Source of the DNA: Bin80 sp965261255
GTDB taxonomy: Bacteria > Bacteroidota > Rhodothermia > Rhodothermales > Bin80
Assembly (NCBI GenBank): GCA_965261255.1
Contig: CBDHCQ010000004.1
Location: 2,232,001 to 2,296,000, forward strand
Direction: 5' to 3'
DNA length: 64,000 nt
Below are positions 18,007-27,344 of this stretch, one piece after another (position 1 is the first letter of the stretch; every line of letters begins with the position of its first letter). Below the pieces are notes generated by a model that did no database searches, had not been told where the DNA came from, and saw only the letters and a list, made by a program, of their open reading frames with translations. The position numbers and the translations under genes are program-made.

Positions 18007-18573
18007 CTATTCCGCAACCCGCGTGATATAAGCTCCAGTATCCGTATTGACCCGAACAAGGTCCCCCTCGGAAATAAACAGGGGAACATTGATCGTCGCG
18101 CCACTCTCCAGCTTTGCCGGCTTTGTGGCGCCGGTCGCAGTATCCCCCCTGATACCGGGATCAGACTGAACAATTCTCAGCTCCACACTCTTTGGCAACT
18201 CGGCCAGGAGCGGAGCTTCCGTTTCAGCGTGAAACAGAATATCAATCATTCCTCCTTCTTTGAGGAATTCGCGTTTTGCCACGCTCTCGGCGGCCAGAGC
18301 AAATTGGCTGTAGTCCTCCATATTCATAAAATGCATGCCCATCGCATCCTCGTACAAGAACTGATGCTCGCGGCGTTCTATCCGTGCCTGCTGTACTTTC
18401 TCACCCGCCCGAAACGTCTTGTCCACGACACGACCTGTCCGAATATTCTTCAGTGTCGTTCGAACAAAGGCCCCGCCCTTGCCCGGCTTCACATGCTGAA
18501 ATTTCACGATCTGCCACAGTTCACCCTGCAATCGCATGGTAAAGCCGTTCCTGAAATTTGTCGTATCTGCCAT
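18007..18573 (-). CDS. efp: Elongation factor P
   Basis: 188 residues in three beta-barrel domains. The KOW-like N-terminal domain holds the tip loop HVKPGKGGAFVRT, in which the Lys after PG is the position modified in many bacteria. The C-terminal OB domain ends with FISEGDLVRVNTDTGAYITR. EF-P relieves ribosome stalling at polyproline. No epmA/epmB gene is visible nearby. accB follows 35 bp downstream. Confidence 0.96.
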   Translation of the reverse strand: MADTTNFRNGFTMRLQGELWQIVKFQHVKPGKGGAFVRTTLKNIRTGRVVDKTFRAGEKVQQARIERREHQFLYEDAMGMHFMNMEDYSQFALAAESVAKREFLKEGGMIDILFHAETEAPLLAELPKSVELRIVQSDPGIRGDTATGATKPAKLESGATINVPLFISEGDLVRVNTDTGAYITRVAE

Positions 18574-18663
18574 AATTAACGATTACTACGGCACTGTGCA
18601 CGCGAATATAACACGTATCTGGTTGTTGTGCCCAAAAGATTATAGACTGTTTGCCCTGCTATA

Positions 18664-19404
18664 CTACCGAAAAGGTGCTTCCATGTTGAGAAACATACCA
18701 AGATTGGCGGTCCCCAGTGTCCCGTCATATTGGAATGCCTCTCCATACGTGCAGCCAATGAGATGGCCGTACGTGCGAGCACGTGCTTCAATCCATTCGG
18801 AAAAGCCTGCATTGGAAATGTAGGTTTCAGGCTCCTCACTTGCCTCCTTATAGGCTGGATTATGAACCTGGGATCCATAACACCTGAGGGCCTGCATTCG
18901 CTGCTCCCACGTGCTCGTGACATCCACGATGAAGGTTGGCTCAAAATGCATTACTTCGGCGAAGTACAGTAAGTGCTTGGGCCTCCAGGGCAATACACCT
19001 GCTCCTGGATTCATTTTTTTCACCCCTGCATAATAGCATGCATCGCGGACAAGCGTATGCGTAGCCTTGTGATCAGGGTGCCGGCAAACCGCAGGATGTG
19101 TCATGACTATGCGCGGACGCCACTTCCGCAACACTCCAATCACGTCCCCCAAACCAGCGGCCGTGATGTTGCCATCCGGTAGTCCAAGATTTTCACGCAC
19201 AGAGAGCCCCAGAACTGCGGTTGCTGCGACAGTCTCTTTGGCACGTAATTCCGGCGTGCCCCGTGTACCCAACTCTCCACGAGTCAGATCCAGGGCCCCA
19301 ACCTGGAGTCCTTGTCTGACACACAGTGCGAGTGTCCCGCCCGCGGCCAATTCTACATCATCTGGATGGGCGGCAATCGCTAGTATATCAAGTGTTCCCA
19401 CCAT
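18664..19404 (-). CDS. bshB1: Bacillithiol biosynthesis deacetylase BshB1
   Basis: 246 residues from ATG 19404. It is a PIG-L-type zinc deacetylase: LAIAAHPDDVELAAGGTLA provides the AHPDD metal site, and THPAVCRHPDHKATH gives the HPDH site. The motif NPGAGVLPWRPKHLLYF and the length match BshB1, which removes acetyl from GlcNAc-malate in bacillithiol synthesis. Its ATG overlaps the leuS stop (TGATG), so it is translationally coupled to leuS. A GTG one codon earlier is possible. Confidence 0.9.
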   Translation of the reverse strand: MVGTLDILAIAAHPDDVELAAGGTLALCVRQGLQVGALDLTRGELGTRGTPELRAKETVAATAVLGLSVRENLGLPDGNITAAGLGDVIGVLRKWRPRIVMTHPAVCRHPDHKATHTLVRDACYYAGVKKMNPGAGVLPWRPKHLLYFAEVMHFEPTFIVDVTSTWEQRMQALRCYGSQVHNPAYKEASEEPETYISNAGFSEWIEARARTYGHLIGCTYGEAFQYDGTLGTANLGMFLNMEAPFR

Positions 19405-22001
19405 CACTTGGCAGCTACCAGGTTGATTATACGCCCCTTCACATAAATCTCCCGATGTGGAGGTTTGTCACCCAGAAACCGCCGCACATTTGGCTCGCGT
19501 ACTGCGGTTTCGATCACATCCCGTTGATCTGCATCTGGAGCAACATGAATCGTCGCCCTCACCTTTCCGTTGACCTGCACGGGCAGAGGAATGCGATCCT
19601 CTACAAGATAGTCGTCATTCAGTACTGGCCACACAACATAGGCCAACGACCCTTCGTGCCCGAGCCTGGACCAGAGTTCTTCGGCAATATGTGGCGCAAA
19701 CGGCGAGAGTAAAAGAATAAGTGGTTCCGCAATCTCCCGAGGAACAACAGGCCATTTGAAAGCAGCATTGACCAACTCCATCAGTGCAGCAATGGCCGTA
19801 TTCATTCGAAGGGCTTCAATATCTCGCGTCACGCGATCAATCGTTTGATGCAGAACCCTCAACTGCGCGCGGCTTGGCGCTTCCTCACCTAGAGGTTTGG
19901 CCGTGATCAGGCGCCATACGCGGTCAAGGAACCGGAAAGTCCCGTGAACTCCGCGCGTGCTCCAAGGCTTTACCTGCTCCAGTGGCCCCATGAACATCTC
20001 GTATAGCCTGAAGGCATCTGCCCCGTACTGGTTAATGATTGTATCAGGGTTAACCACATTGCCTCGACTCTTACTCATCTTGAAGGCGCGCACATCAAGT
20101 CGTATATCCGGAGCTGCTTTCAGTACGAAGGCCTCGCCATCCTTGACTACAGACTCCTCGTCAATTCGGACAGCTTCCAGACTTGCACCCGTTGAGATTT
20201 CTTTGCCTGCATTCACGCTCTCTGCACTGACCCACTCTCCGGTCTTGCTGTTGCGCCAAGCGGTGTATTCAAGCTCCCCCAGTATCATACCCTGATGAAC
20301 GAGCTTGGCAAAAGGCTCCGGTGTTGAAACCACGCCAGCATCATAGAGCACCATATGCCAGAACCGGGCATATAGCAGGTGGAGCACCGCGTGTTCAGCT
20401 CCCCCGACATACAGGTCTACGGGCATCCAATACTTCTCGAGCTCTGGATCAACGAGACGTTCTGTGTTGTTCGGATCAATGTAGCGCAGGAAATACCAAC
20501 AGGATCCCGCCCACTGCGGCATTGTATTGGTTTCCCGTCTCGCTGATTTACCGGTGTCTGGATCCGTGATGTTCAACCACTCGGTAGCCAAAGCAAGTGG
20601 ACCTTCCGGGGTTCCACTTGGCTTAAACTCCGCAAGCTCAGGCAAGGCAATCGGCAATGCCTTCTCGGACAATGAACGTACTTTTTCATGTTCAAATACG
20701 ATCGGGATCGGTTCCCCCCAATACCTTTGTCTGGAAAAAAGCCAGTCTCGCAACTTATAGTTGACCTTCCGCTGTCCCAATTCATGCTCTTCTAACCAAT
20801 TCAGTATCCGTGCTTTCGCGTCCTCAACATGTAAACCGTCCAGAAAATCACTGTTGATGGCAGGACCATCTCCGGTATAAGCCAAGCCGGTAAAACCTGG
20901 GGGTGGCTGTACAGTGCGACGAATCGGCAGGTCATACCGCGCGGCGAATGCCCAGTCTCGCTCATCCTGCCCGGGAACTGCCATGATGGCTCCGGTTCCG
21001 TAGGATATCAATACATAATCGGCTATCCAGACCGGAATTGATTCTTTCGTTACGGGGTTTATGGCATATGCCCCTGTAAATACACCAGACTTATCCTTTT
21101 GGAGCTCGGTTCGTTCCAGATCACTCTTACGGGACGCCAGTTCCCGATATCTTCTGACCTCATGAAGTTGCTCCCTTGTTGAAATTTGCTCCACAAGGGG
21201 GTGCTCGGGAGCAAGTACCATGTAGGTCGCCCCGAAAATTGTGTCCGGTCGCGTGGTATACACGCGAATACTGGCCGACTTATCGCCGTGTATCGGAAAG
21301 TCTATGTCTGCCCCCTCGCTTCGCCCAATCCAATTGCGCTGCATTTCCTTCGTACTAGTGGGCCAATCCATATGATCTAGTCCTTCCAGCAGTCGTTCGG
21401 CGTAGTGTGTAATGCGCAACACCCACTGCCGCAGCATTCGCCGTTCACAGGGATGTCCACCTATGTCACTCTTGCCATCAATGACCTCCTCATTGGCCAA
21501 TGTGGTGCCCAGTTCCTCACACCACCAGACGGGTACCTCAGCCTCGTACGCAAGTCCTCGCTCAAACAGCTTCAAAAAGATCCATTGCGTCCACTTGAAA
21601 TATGCCGGATCGGTTGTATCCACCTCCCGATCCCAGTCATAAGAGAGTCCGAGGGATTTGAGCTGCTTGCGGAAGCGGATAATGTTTCGTTCCGTTGTAA
21701 TGCGTGGATGTGTCCCGGTCCGCAGGGCGTACTGTTCAGCTGGCAGTCCAAAAGCATCCCATCCAATTGGATGCAACACATTGAATCCACACATCCGCTT
21801 ATACCGCGCGACAATGTCTGTCGCCGTATAGCCCTCGGGATGCCCAACATGTAAACCGGACCCACTCGGGTACGGAAACATGTCCAGAACATAGTACTTC
21901 GGCTTAGAAACGTCGACCTCGTCAGGTGTTCGGAATGTCTTGTTTGACTCCCAATAGGTCTGCCAACGACTTTCAATTTTCTGAAATGGATATGCCGCCA
22001 T
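19404..22001 (-). CDS. leuS: Leucyl-tRNA synthetase
   Basis: 865 residues from ATG 22001 (MAAYPFQKIESRWQ); a TTG five codons upstream is less likely. The class I signature HVGH is in YPSGSGLHVGHPEGYTATD and KMSKSRGNVVNP lies near residue 660. The CP1 editing domain with TTRPDTIFGATYMVLAPEH is present, as is the C-terminal tRNA-binding part. It charges tRNA-Leu. It is followed by bshB1 with a one-base overlap. Confidence 0.97.
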   Translation of the reverse strand: MAAYPFQKIESRWQTYWESNKTFRTPDEVDVSKPKYYVLDMFPYPSGSGLHVGHPEGYTATDIVARYKRMCGFNVLHPIGWDAFGLPAEQYALRTGTHPRITTERNIIRFRKQLKSLGLSYDWDREVDTTDPAYFKWTQWIFLKLFERGLAYEAEVPVWWCEELGTTLANEEVIDGKSDIGGHPCERRMLRQWVLRITHYAERLLEGLDHMDWPTSTKEMQRNWIGRSEGADIDFPIHGDKSASIRVYTTRPDTIFGATYMVLAPEHPLVEQISTREQLHEVRRYRELASRKSDLERTELQKDKSGVFTGAYAINPVTKESIPVWIADYVLISYGTGAIMAVPGQDERDWAFAARYDLPIRRTVQPPPGFTGLAYTGDGPAINSDFLDGLHVEDAKARILNWLEEHELGQRKVNYKLRDWLFSRQRYWGEPIPIVFEHEKVRSLSEKALPIALPELAEFKPSGTPEGPLALATEWLNITDPDTGKSARRETNTMPQWAGSCWYFLRYIDPNNTERLVDPELEKYWMPVDLYVGGAEHAVLHLLYARFWHMVLYDAGVVSTPEPFAKLVHQGMILGELEYTAWRNSKTGEWVSAESVNAGKEISTGASLEAVRIDEESVVKDGEAFVLKAAPDIRLDVRAFKMSKSRGNVVNPDTIINQYGADAFRLYEMFMGPLEQVKPWSTRGVHGTFRFLDRVWRLITAKPLGEEAPSRAQLRVLHQTIDRVTRDIEALRMNTAIAALMELVNAAFKWPVVPREIAEPLILLLSPFAPHIAEELWSRLGHEGSLAYVVWPVLNDDYLVEDRIPLPVQVNGKVRATIHVAPDADQRDVIETAVREPNVRRFLGDKPPHREIYVKGRIINLVAAK

Positions 22002-22170
22002 TAATCTATTATTCAAGGCTTAGCGCGAACAGCCGAAGCCAGCGAACGCCAACACAAATATATTCCAAATACGACTTATTGCCGGTGATCGTTGATTAAT
22101 CTATTCCTGGGTACGTCCCGCCGAGTTCACGCGTATTCTGTCCTATTTCCGGTTTAGTCACGCACTCGAC

Positions 22171-23325
22171 TCACACGAAGGCATCTTTAACCTTCGAAAA
22201 AAAAGATTTGCCTTTACCTTGCTCTGGGGTATTCGATGCGCTGGATTCCCGCAGTTGCTCGAGCAGATTTTTGTCGGAATCAGATAGATTCTGTGGGGTC
22301 CACACATGGATTCGAATTAGCTGATCTCCTCTTCGTGAACTTTGAAGTTGCCCAAGTCCTTTTCCCCGCATACGCAAGACTTTCCCGGATTGCGTCCCCG
22401 GTGCAACGGTTACGCTTGCCCGCCCGGTGAGTGTAGGGACTTCAATATCCGCCCCCAAGGCAGCGTCAGGGAAAGAAATTTCCAGATTATAGATCAAGTC
22501 ACTGTTCCTGCGAATAAAGTGATCATGCGCTTTTTCCCGAACCTCCATCCTTAGATCTCCTGCTCTTCCTCCACGGATTCCAGCGTGCCCCTGGCCCCGC
22601 AGATTAATAGTCATTCCATCTTCTACACCCGCCGGCACGGTGATCTTGATCGTTGACTGCGTCTCTTTGCGTCCTTGTCCCCGACATTCTGGACACTTAT
22701 CCTCAATTGTTTGACCTTCACCATCGCATCTGCTGCACTCCGATACACTAACAAACTGTCCCAATGCAGTCTGCCGTACACGCCGCTCCTCTCCTGTGCC
22801 ATTACATGTACTACACTGTTTCAGTTGACTAGGACCTCCCTTGGCTCCACTACCTTCACATTCTCCACACGATGCCAGTCGGCGCATCTTGATCTGCTTT
22901 TCTACACCTGTTGCAATTTCCTCCAGTGTCAGCGGCAGCTGTCGCCGTATCGTTGCTCCCGGCCGCCCTCTTTCCCGTGTTCGTTGCCCTCCCCCAAAGA
23001 AATCACCAAACATTCCACTTCCTCTCCCTCCCCCAAAAACATCACTGAAAGCACTGAAAATGTCGTTAATGTCACTGAAGCCTGTCTGCTGTCCCCCTCC
23101 AGAGCCACGTAAGCCTGCTTCGCCGTAGCGATCATAGATGGACCGTTTCTCTGAATCACTCAGAACCTCATAAGCGACCGCCGCCTCCTTAAAGCGGGAC
23201 TCCGCCGCCTTATCACCTGGATTGCGATCGGGGTGATTCTGGAGCGCTTTCTTACGGTAGGCTTTTTTTATCTCGTCCGCGGATGCATCCCGCTCCACCC
23301 CCAAGACCTTGTAGTAATCACTCAT
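22171..23325 (-). CDS. dnaJ: Chaperone protein DnaJ
   Basis: 384 residues. It has the J domain with HPD (LQNHPDRNPGDKAAE), a Gly/Phe-rich linker (GGGRGSGMFGDFFGGG), four CxxCxGxG zinc repeats (CGECEGSG, CSTCNGTG, CSRCDGEG, CPECRGQG) and a C-terminal client-binding domain. It is the co-chaperone of DnaK. Its ATG overlaps the grpE stop by four bases (ATGA), giving a coupled hrcA-grpE-dnaJ heat-shock series. Confidence 0.97.
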   Translation of the reverse strand: MSDYYKVLGVERDASADEIKKAYRKKALQNHPDRNPGDKAAESRFKEAAVAYEVLSDSEKRSIYDRYGEAGLRGSGGGQQTGFSDINDIFSAFSDVFGGGRGSGMFGDFFGGGQRTRERGRPGATIRRQLPLTLEEIATGVEKQIKMRRLASCGECEGSGAKGGPSQLKQCSTCNGTGEERRVRQTALGQFVSVSECSRCDGEGQTIEDKCPECRGQGRKETQSTIKITVPAGVEDGMTINLRGQGHAGIRGGRAGDLRMEVREKAHDHFIRRNSDLIYNLEISFPDAALGADIEVPTLTGRASVTVAPGTQSGKVLRMRGKGLGQLQSSRRGDQLIRIHVWTPQNLSDSDKNLLEQLRESSASNTPEQGKGKSFFSKVKDAFV

Positions 23326-23918
23326 TGTATATCCGCTTCCACTGCTGCTGAGGGCTCAGGCGTAAAAGCTACAATAACCTGTGCATGCCTGAGCACACGA
23401 TCCTTCAAGCGGTATCCTGCCTGACTCTCGTGCAGTACCGTGCCACTCTCTGAACCTTCAGCGGCAGGCGCCTGTCCAACCGCTTCATGCAGGTTTTCAT
23501 CAAATGGTACCCCGATAGCTTGAATCCGCTCGAGGCCGAGTTTCTCCAGTTCGGCTACAAAATTCTTGTACACCAGGCTGACGCCGGATTGCAATGACAA
23601 GAACGCAGCATCCTCCGACTCGATTTGCCCAGCAACATCCAGCGATCGCTCCAAGTCATCCAGAATAGGAAGCAACGGCTTGATCACCGTTGCGCGTGCA
23701 CGCGCCGGCCATTCAACGCGCTGGTTTTCCATCCGGCGACGATAATTGGCGAATTCTGCTGCAAGTCTGAGACGTTGATCCTTTTCCGCAGACAACGCCT
23801 CAGTACACTCTGTCAGCGCATCAGGCAATTCTTCCTGTGGAGCCTCTTCTTCGCTCACCTGGGAAGGTGCCTCCTGATCAAGGGATTCCTCCTTTTCCTC
23901 CGAAAATTGCTCAGTCAT
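23322..23918 (-). CDS. grpE: Nucleotide exchange factor GrpE
   Basis: 198 residues. An acidic low-complexity N-terminus (EEKEESLDQEAPSQVSEEE) is followed by the long coiled-coil helix LRLAAEFANYRRRMENQRVE and the C-terminal beta domain with FDENLHEAVGQ and RVLRHAQVIVAF. It releases ADP from DnaK. It lies between hrcA (14 bp gap) and dnaJ (overlap). Confidence 0.95.
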   Translation of the reverse strand: MTEQFSEEKEESLDQEAPSQVSEEEAPQEELPDALTECTEALSAEKDQRLRLAAEFANYRRRMENQRVEWPARARATVIKPLLPILDDLERSLDVAGQIESEDAAFLSLQSGVSLVYKNFVAELEKLGLERIQAIGVPFDENLHEAVGQAPAAEGSESGTVLHESQAGYRLKDRVLRHAQVIVAFTPEPSAAVEADIQ

Positions 23919-23932
23919 CGTTTTTCTCTGTT

Positions 23933-25015
23933 CTATTGTTTTGAAGCTGTTATCGTTGATCTGTTAAGTAATGAGGCCATGCCCTCGACTAGTGAAATAG
24001 CACGACCATAGTCCATACGCATGGGGCCAAGTAATCCGACTGTCCCTACGCTTTCTCCTACATTGTATTGAGCCGTCACAATTGAATATGCACTCTCGTC
24101 CTCTATTTCGCTACCTATACTGACGGACACACGATTACCCGTGTCCCGAAGCTGATGGGGGGCCTGCTCGAAAAGCTGTACTACATACCCTTCATCTTCA
24201 ATGAGTTGAATCAACTGCCGCATTTCGGTTGTCCCCTGAAATTCAGGCTGTGTAAGTAACCCAGAGGTCCCTGCATGTGTCAGCCGACCTTCAACAGAAT
24301 CGCTGAACAAAACCGCCGACTCATTCAGGATTAGTTGTACTATTCCCGTGGGATCATTGTCCAGATCTCTCGTACGGGAGGCATAGTCACGTCGGATTAC
24401 ATCAAGCCGTAGGCCCGCCAAACGCTCATTGAGAATAGCAACAATCCGGTCAAGGTCGCTGCGACGGATCTCAAGTGAAGTTTCGTAGATAATGGTCTTA
24501 ACCAGTCGACTGCGAACACTGATTACGATCATTATATTTGACCCCGACAGCTGAACCACTTCCAGTCGTTCCAGCACTCCCGTCGAAATTTTTGGACTGA
24601 GCACTACGCCCAATAGATTGGTCATGCGGCTCAGAAGACGGGAGGTCTCTCGAAAGAGCGCATCAGCGTCTCCTATGAGCCTGTCCATTCTCTCTTTCAG
24701 CAGCTTCCGTTCTGCTACGGACAATTCGGGAGTATCCATCAACTCGTTCACAAATGCACGATACCCGCGCTCGGTTGGCATTCGTCCGGCAGATCTGTAC
24801 GGATGCCTGAGAAATCCCTGCTCTTCCAGATCGCAAAGCGTATTTCGGACGGTCGCCGGGCTGAGATCAAGGGATGAGCGCTTGACCAATTTGCGTGATC
24901 CTACCGGCCCGGCTGTATCGATGAAATTGCGAACAACCAGGTTAAGAATTGTGCGCTCCCGTTCCGTCAGCTGAAATGGGAGCTTCTTGTTATATGTATA
25001 TATCGGCTTTTTCAC
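23933..25015 (-). CDS. hrcA: Heat-inducible transcription repressor HrcA
   Basis: 360 residues from a GTG at 25015. It has the winged-helix N-terminus LSPATVRNTLCDLEEQGFL and the family signature YRSAGRMPTERGYRAFV, then a GAF-like core with LLGVVLSPKIS and the C-terminal VGLLGPMRMDYGRAISLVEG. HrcA normally represses heat-shock operons through CIRCE sites. No complete CIRCE inverted repeat was found in 25016-25206; only a GAGTGC half-like string is present. It starts the hrcA-grpE-dnaJ series. Confidence 0.93.
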   Translation of the reverse strand: MKKPIYTYNKKLPFQLTERERTILNLVVRNFIDTAGPVGSRKLVKRSSLDLSPATVRNTLCDLEEQGFLRHPYRSAGRMPTERGYRAFVNELMDTPELSVAERKLLKERMDRLIGDADALFRETSRLLSRMTNLLGVVLSPKISTGVLERLEVVQLSGSNIMIVISVRSRLVKTIIYETSLEIRRSDLDRIVAILNERLAGLRLDVIRRDYASRTRDLDNDPTGIVQLILNESAVLFSDSVEGRLTHAGTSGLLTQPEFQGTTEMRQLIQLIEDEGYVVQLFEQAPHQLRDTGNRVSVSIGSEIEDESAYSIVTAQYNVGESVGTVGLLGPMRMDYGRAISLVEGMASLLNRSTITASKQ

Positions 25016-25206
25016 GAGAAAATTAAACTACAAACTTCTTGCCACGGGACAGGAGTGCATTAATTTGCCAAAAACTGCCATTTTGACCGCACCGAATACC
25101 TTGGATACCAGCCGTGTCACATGCGGTTTCCATCGCAGCGCAACAGTAGATAGTCTATAGCGTATTCCTAGTTCTGCCTTTCTAGATTTCAGACTGTTAT
25201 CAGCAC

Positions 25207-26988
25207 ATGCGTTTTTTCTCAACCATGATGGCAAGCGCCCTGGGCTCACTTATAGCCTTAGGATTGCTCGTTTTTATTGGCATACTGATCACTACAGCGT
25301 TTATCGCCTCAACCATATCCTTCTCTTCTGTTCAAGCCCCCATTGCATCAGAGTCCGTACTGACGCTCCGGTTATCTGGTCCTATAGCAGAACACGGAAT
25401 ATCTGATCCAACCTACGAACTGTTTGATCTACCACAACCACAGAGTTTAACTCAAATAACGGGAGCACTCGAAGACGCGGCCAGTGACGACCGTATTAAA
25501 GCAGTCTGGCTTAAGCCACAGGGTGTGATTGCAGGATGGCCAACACTCGTGGAAATCAGGGAATCCCTTCTTGAATTCAAGAAAAGTGGCAAGCCAGTTA
25601 TCGCATCCGCATCTGGTGATATGGCTATGCGCGAATCTGATTACTTTCTGGCCACTGCTACAGACAGCATCTATGCTGCTCCAGGTGCATTCTTTGAGTT
25701 TAATGGCCTGTCCCTGAGCGTACTTTTTTACAAGGGGCTCCTTGATAAATTGAATATTGAACCCACCATCCTCCGCGTCGGTACTTACAAGGGCGCTGTC
25801 GAACCCTATACTCGCGAAGAGCTGTCCAGGGAAAATCGGGAGCAATTGGAGGCAATACTGGAAAACTGGAGTCAACTCCTGGCCAGTACTACAGCCAAAG
25901 CCCGTAGCATGAGTGAAGAACATATCATAAATCTCATGCAAACAGGTACACTATTGACCACTGACGATGCACTTGAAGCTGACCTCCTGGATGGACTGAT
26001 GAGCGAAGAGGAGTTAAGGACGCATCTTCAGGAATGGTTGGGAATTGATAAGAGTCCGCGAACAACCAGCCTCTCCTCCTATGCTTCGTCGAGTTCGAGC
26101 GGATCATCCAGTCACGACGATGCAATCGGCATTATGATCGCATCGGGTACCATTGTTAGTGGCAGCAGCAGTAACCGTGACGGTTTTTTGGGAGCAACCT
26201 CTTTCGAAAAATCCATGAAATCGTTCCGGGAAAACGATGACGTGAAAGCTGTCGTGCTTCGTATAGATTCTCCTGGCGGTAGTGCAACTGCAAGCGAAGC
26301 CATGTGGCAGGCTGTCAAGAAAACATCGACTGAAAAACCGGTGGTTGTCTCCATGGGAGACTTGGCAGCCTCTGGCGGATACTGGCTTGCGACGGCGGGA
26401 GATACGATTTTGGCTTCTCCGCATACGCTGACTGGCTCTATCGGAGTTTTTGGGATGCACCTCAGCCTGGGAAAGATGATGGAAACCAAGTTAGGGATTA
26501 CCTACGATCATGTTTCCACGAGCGATTATGCAGACATGTTTTCCGGAATGAGACCTCTGCGTGACTCCGAACGTGCACTGTTCGAACGCTCTCTCGGTCA
26601 GATCTATACAAAATTTCTCGAACGTGTTGCAGAAAGTCGCAATATGACCGTGGATGCCGTGGATGCCATAGGCCAGGGACGCATATGGACAGGAGAAGCT
26701 GCTCTGAATTCCGGGTTGGTTGACCAACTGGGCGATTTGGATGACGCAATAGAAATTGCAGCTGAGATGGCCGGTCTGGAAAATGATCAGTACCGAATTC
26801 GACGATTGCCCAGACCCAGGACATTAATGGATCGGTATCTGGATCTATTTATGATCGGCATCCGGTCAGTCTTTGAATCTCCGATTGAAGCACAGCTTCG
26901 TACTGAGGCCCGCCTACTGGAAGAGGCGGTCAGACTGCACGCCACACCGATCGCGCGCTTCCCGCTTGATTTTGTGGAATTTGACTGA
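25207..26988 (+). CDS. sppA: Signal peptide peptidase SppA (67K type)
   Basis: 593 residues, a double-domain SppA. An N-terminal membrane segment (ALGLIALGLLVFIGILITTAF-like, residues ~10-35) anchors it in the inner membrane facing the periplasm. The catalytic Lys is K195 in TYKGAVEPYTREELS and the nucleophile is S389 in GDLAASGGYWLATAGD, giving the Ser-Lys dyad seen in E. coli SppA. It cleaves released signal peptides. Divergent from hrcA. Its last ~330 bp and downstream flank are repeated at 30694, 35701 and (flank only) 42010, marking it as the anchor of the accessory island. Confidence 0.95.
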   Translation: MRFFSTMMASALGSLIALGLLVFIGILITTAFIASTISFSSVQAPIASESVLTLRLSGPIAEHGISDPTYELFDLPQPQSLTQITGALEDAASDDRIKAVWLKPQGVIAGWPTLVEIRESLLEFKKSGKPVIASASGDMAMRESDYFLATATDSIYAAPGAFFEFNGLSLSVLFYKGLLDKLNIEPTILRVGTYKGAVEPYTREELSRENREQLEAILENWSQLLASTTAKARSMSEEHIINLMQTGTLLTTDDALEADLLDGLMSEEELRTHLQEWLGIDKSPRTTSLSSYASSSSSGSSSHDDAIGIMIASGTIVSGSSSNRDGFLGATSFEKSMKSFRENDDVKAVVLRIDSPGGSATASEAMWQAVKKTSTEKPVVVSMGDLAASGGYWLATAGDTILASPHTLTGSIGVFGMHLSLGKMMETKLGITYDHVSTSDYADMFSGMRPLRDSERALFERSLGQIYTKFLERVAESRNMTVDAVDAIGQGRIWTGEAALNSGLVDQLGDLDDAIEIAAEMAGLENDQYRIRRLPRPRTLMDRYLDLFMIGIRSVFESPIEAQLRTEARLLEEAVRLHATPIARFPLDFVEFD

Positions 26989-27240
26989 ACGTATTAAGCC
27001 TGCTCAATTCTGCAGAGGTACTCCGAGCACCCACTTTCTGTCTCGCTCATCTTTGCGGTAGGCTTTCATCGGTTGTGATTGACCTTCCGACTTCTTGGTC
27101 TAGAAAGCATGGCTAGCGCCTCGCTGTATCACTGGTTGTATTCCCCGCGAGCAATTAGAAGGCACACAGATCTTTGAACATTATTCCCCGCTTGAGCCTA
27201 AATTTGCAGTGATTCATGTTATAGGTAGACTAATGCCAAA
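26656..27240 (+). repeat. sppA-flank repeat, copy A (original)
   Basis: Copy A comprises the 3' end of sppA (from the second GCCGTGGATGCCAT at 26656) plus about 250 bp after the stop. Landmarks after the stop that recur elsewhere are GGTACTCCGAGCAC, CTGTCTCG, GGCTTTCATCGGTT, CGCTGTATCACTGG, and CTTTGAACATTATTCCCCG followed by GATTCATGT. It is used here as the reference for copies B, C and D. Confidence 0.8.
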
Positions 27241-27344
27241 GTTGGTGCTTGCCTAGATGTTGGTATCCTACACTACACACGGCGCTATAAGAGGATCAAG
27301 GCCGCTCCCATTTCAGCTGAATAATTAGGTGATAAACACACTCG

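Noticed and set aside
25016..25206. Possible CIRCE site for HrcA
   Set aside because: Only a GAGTGC half-like string was found; the inverted partner at nine bases distance is absent.
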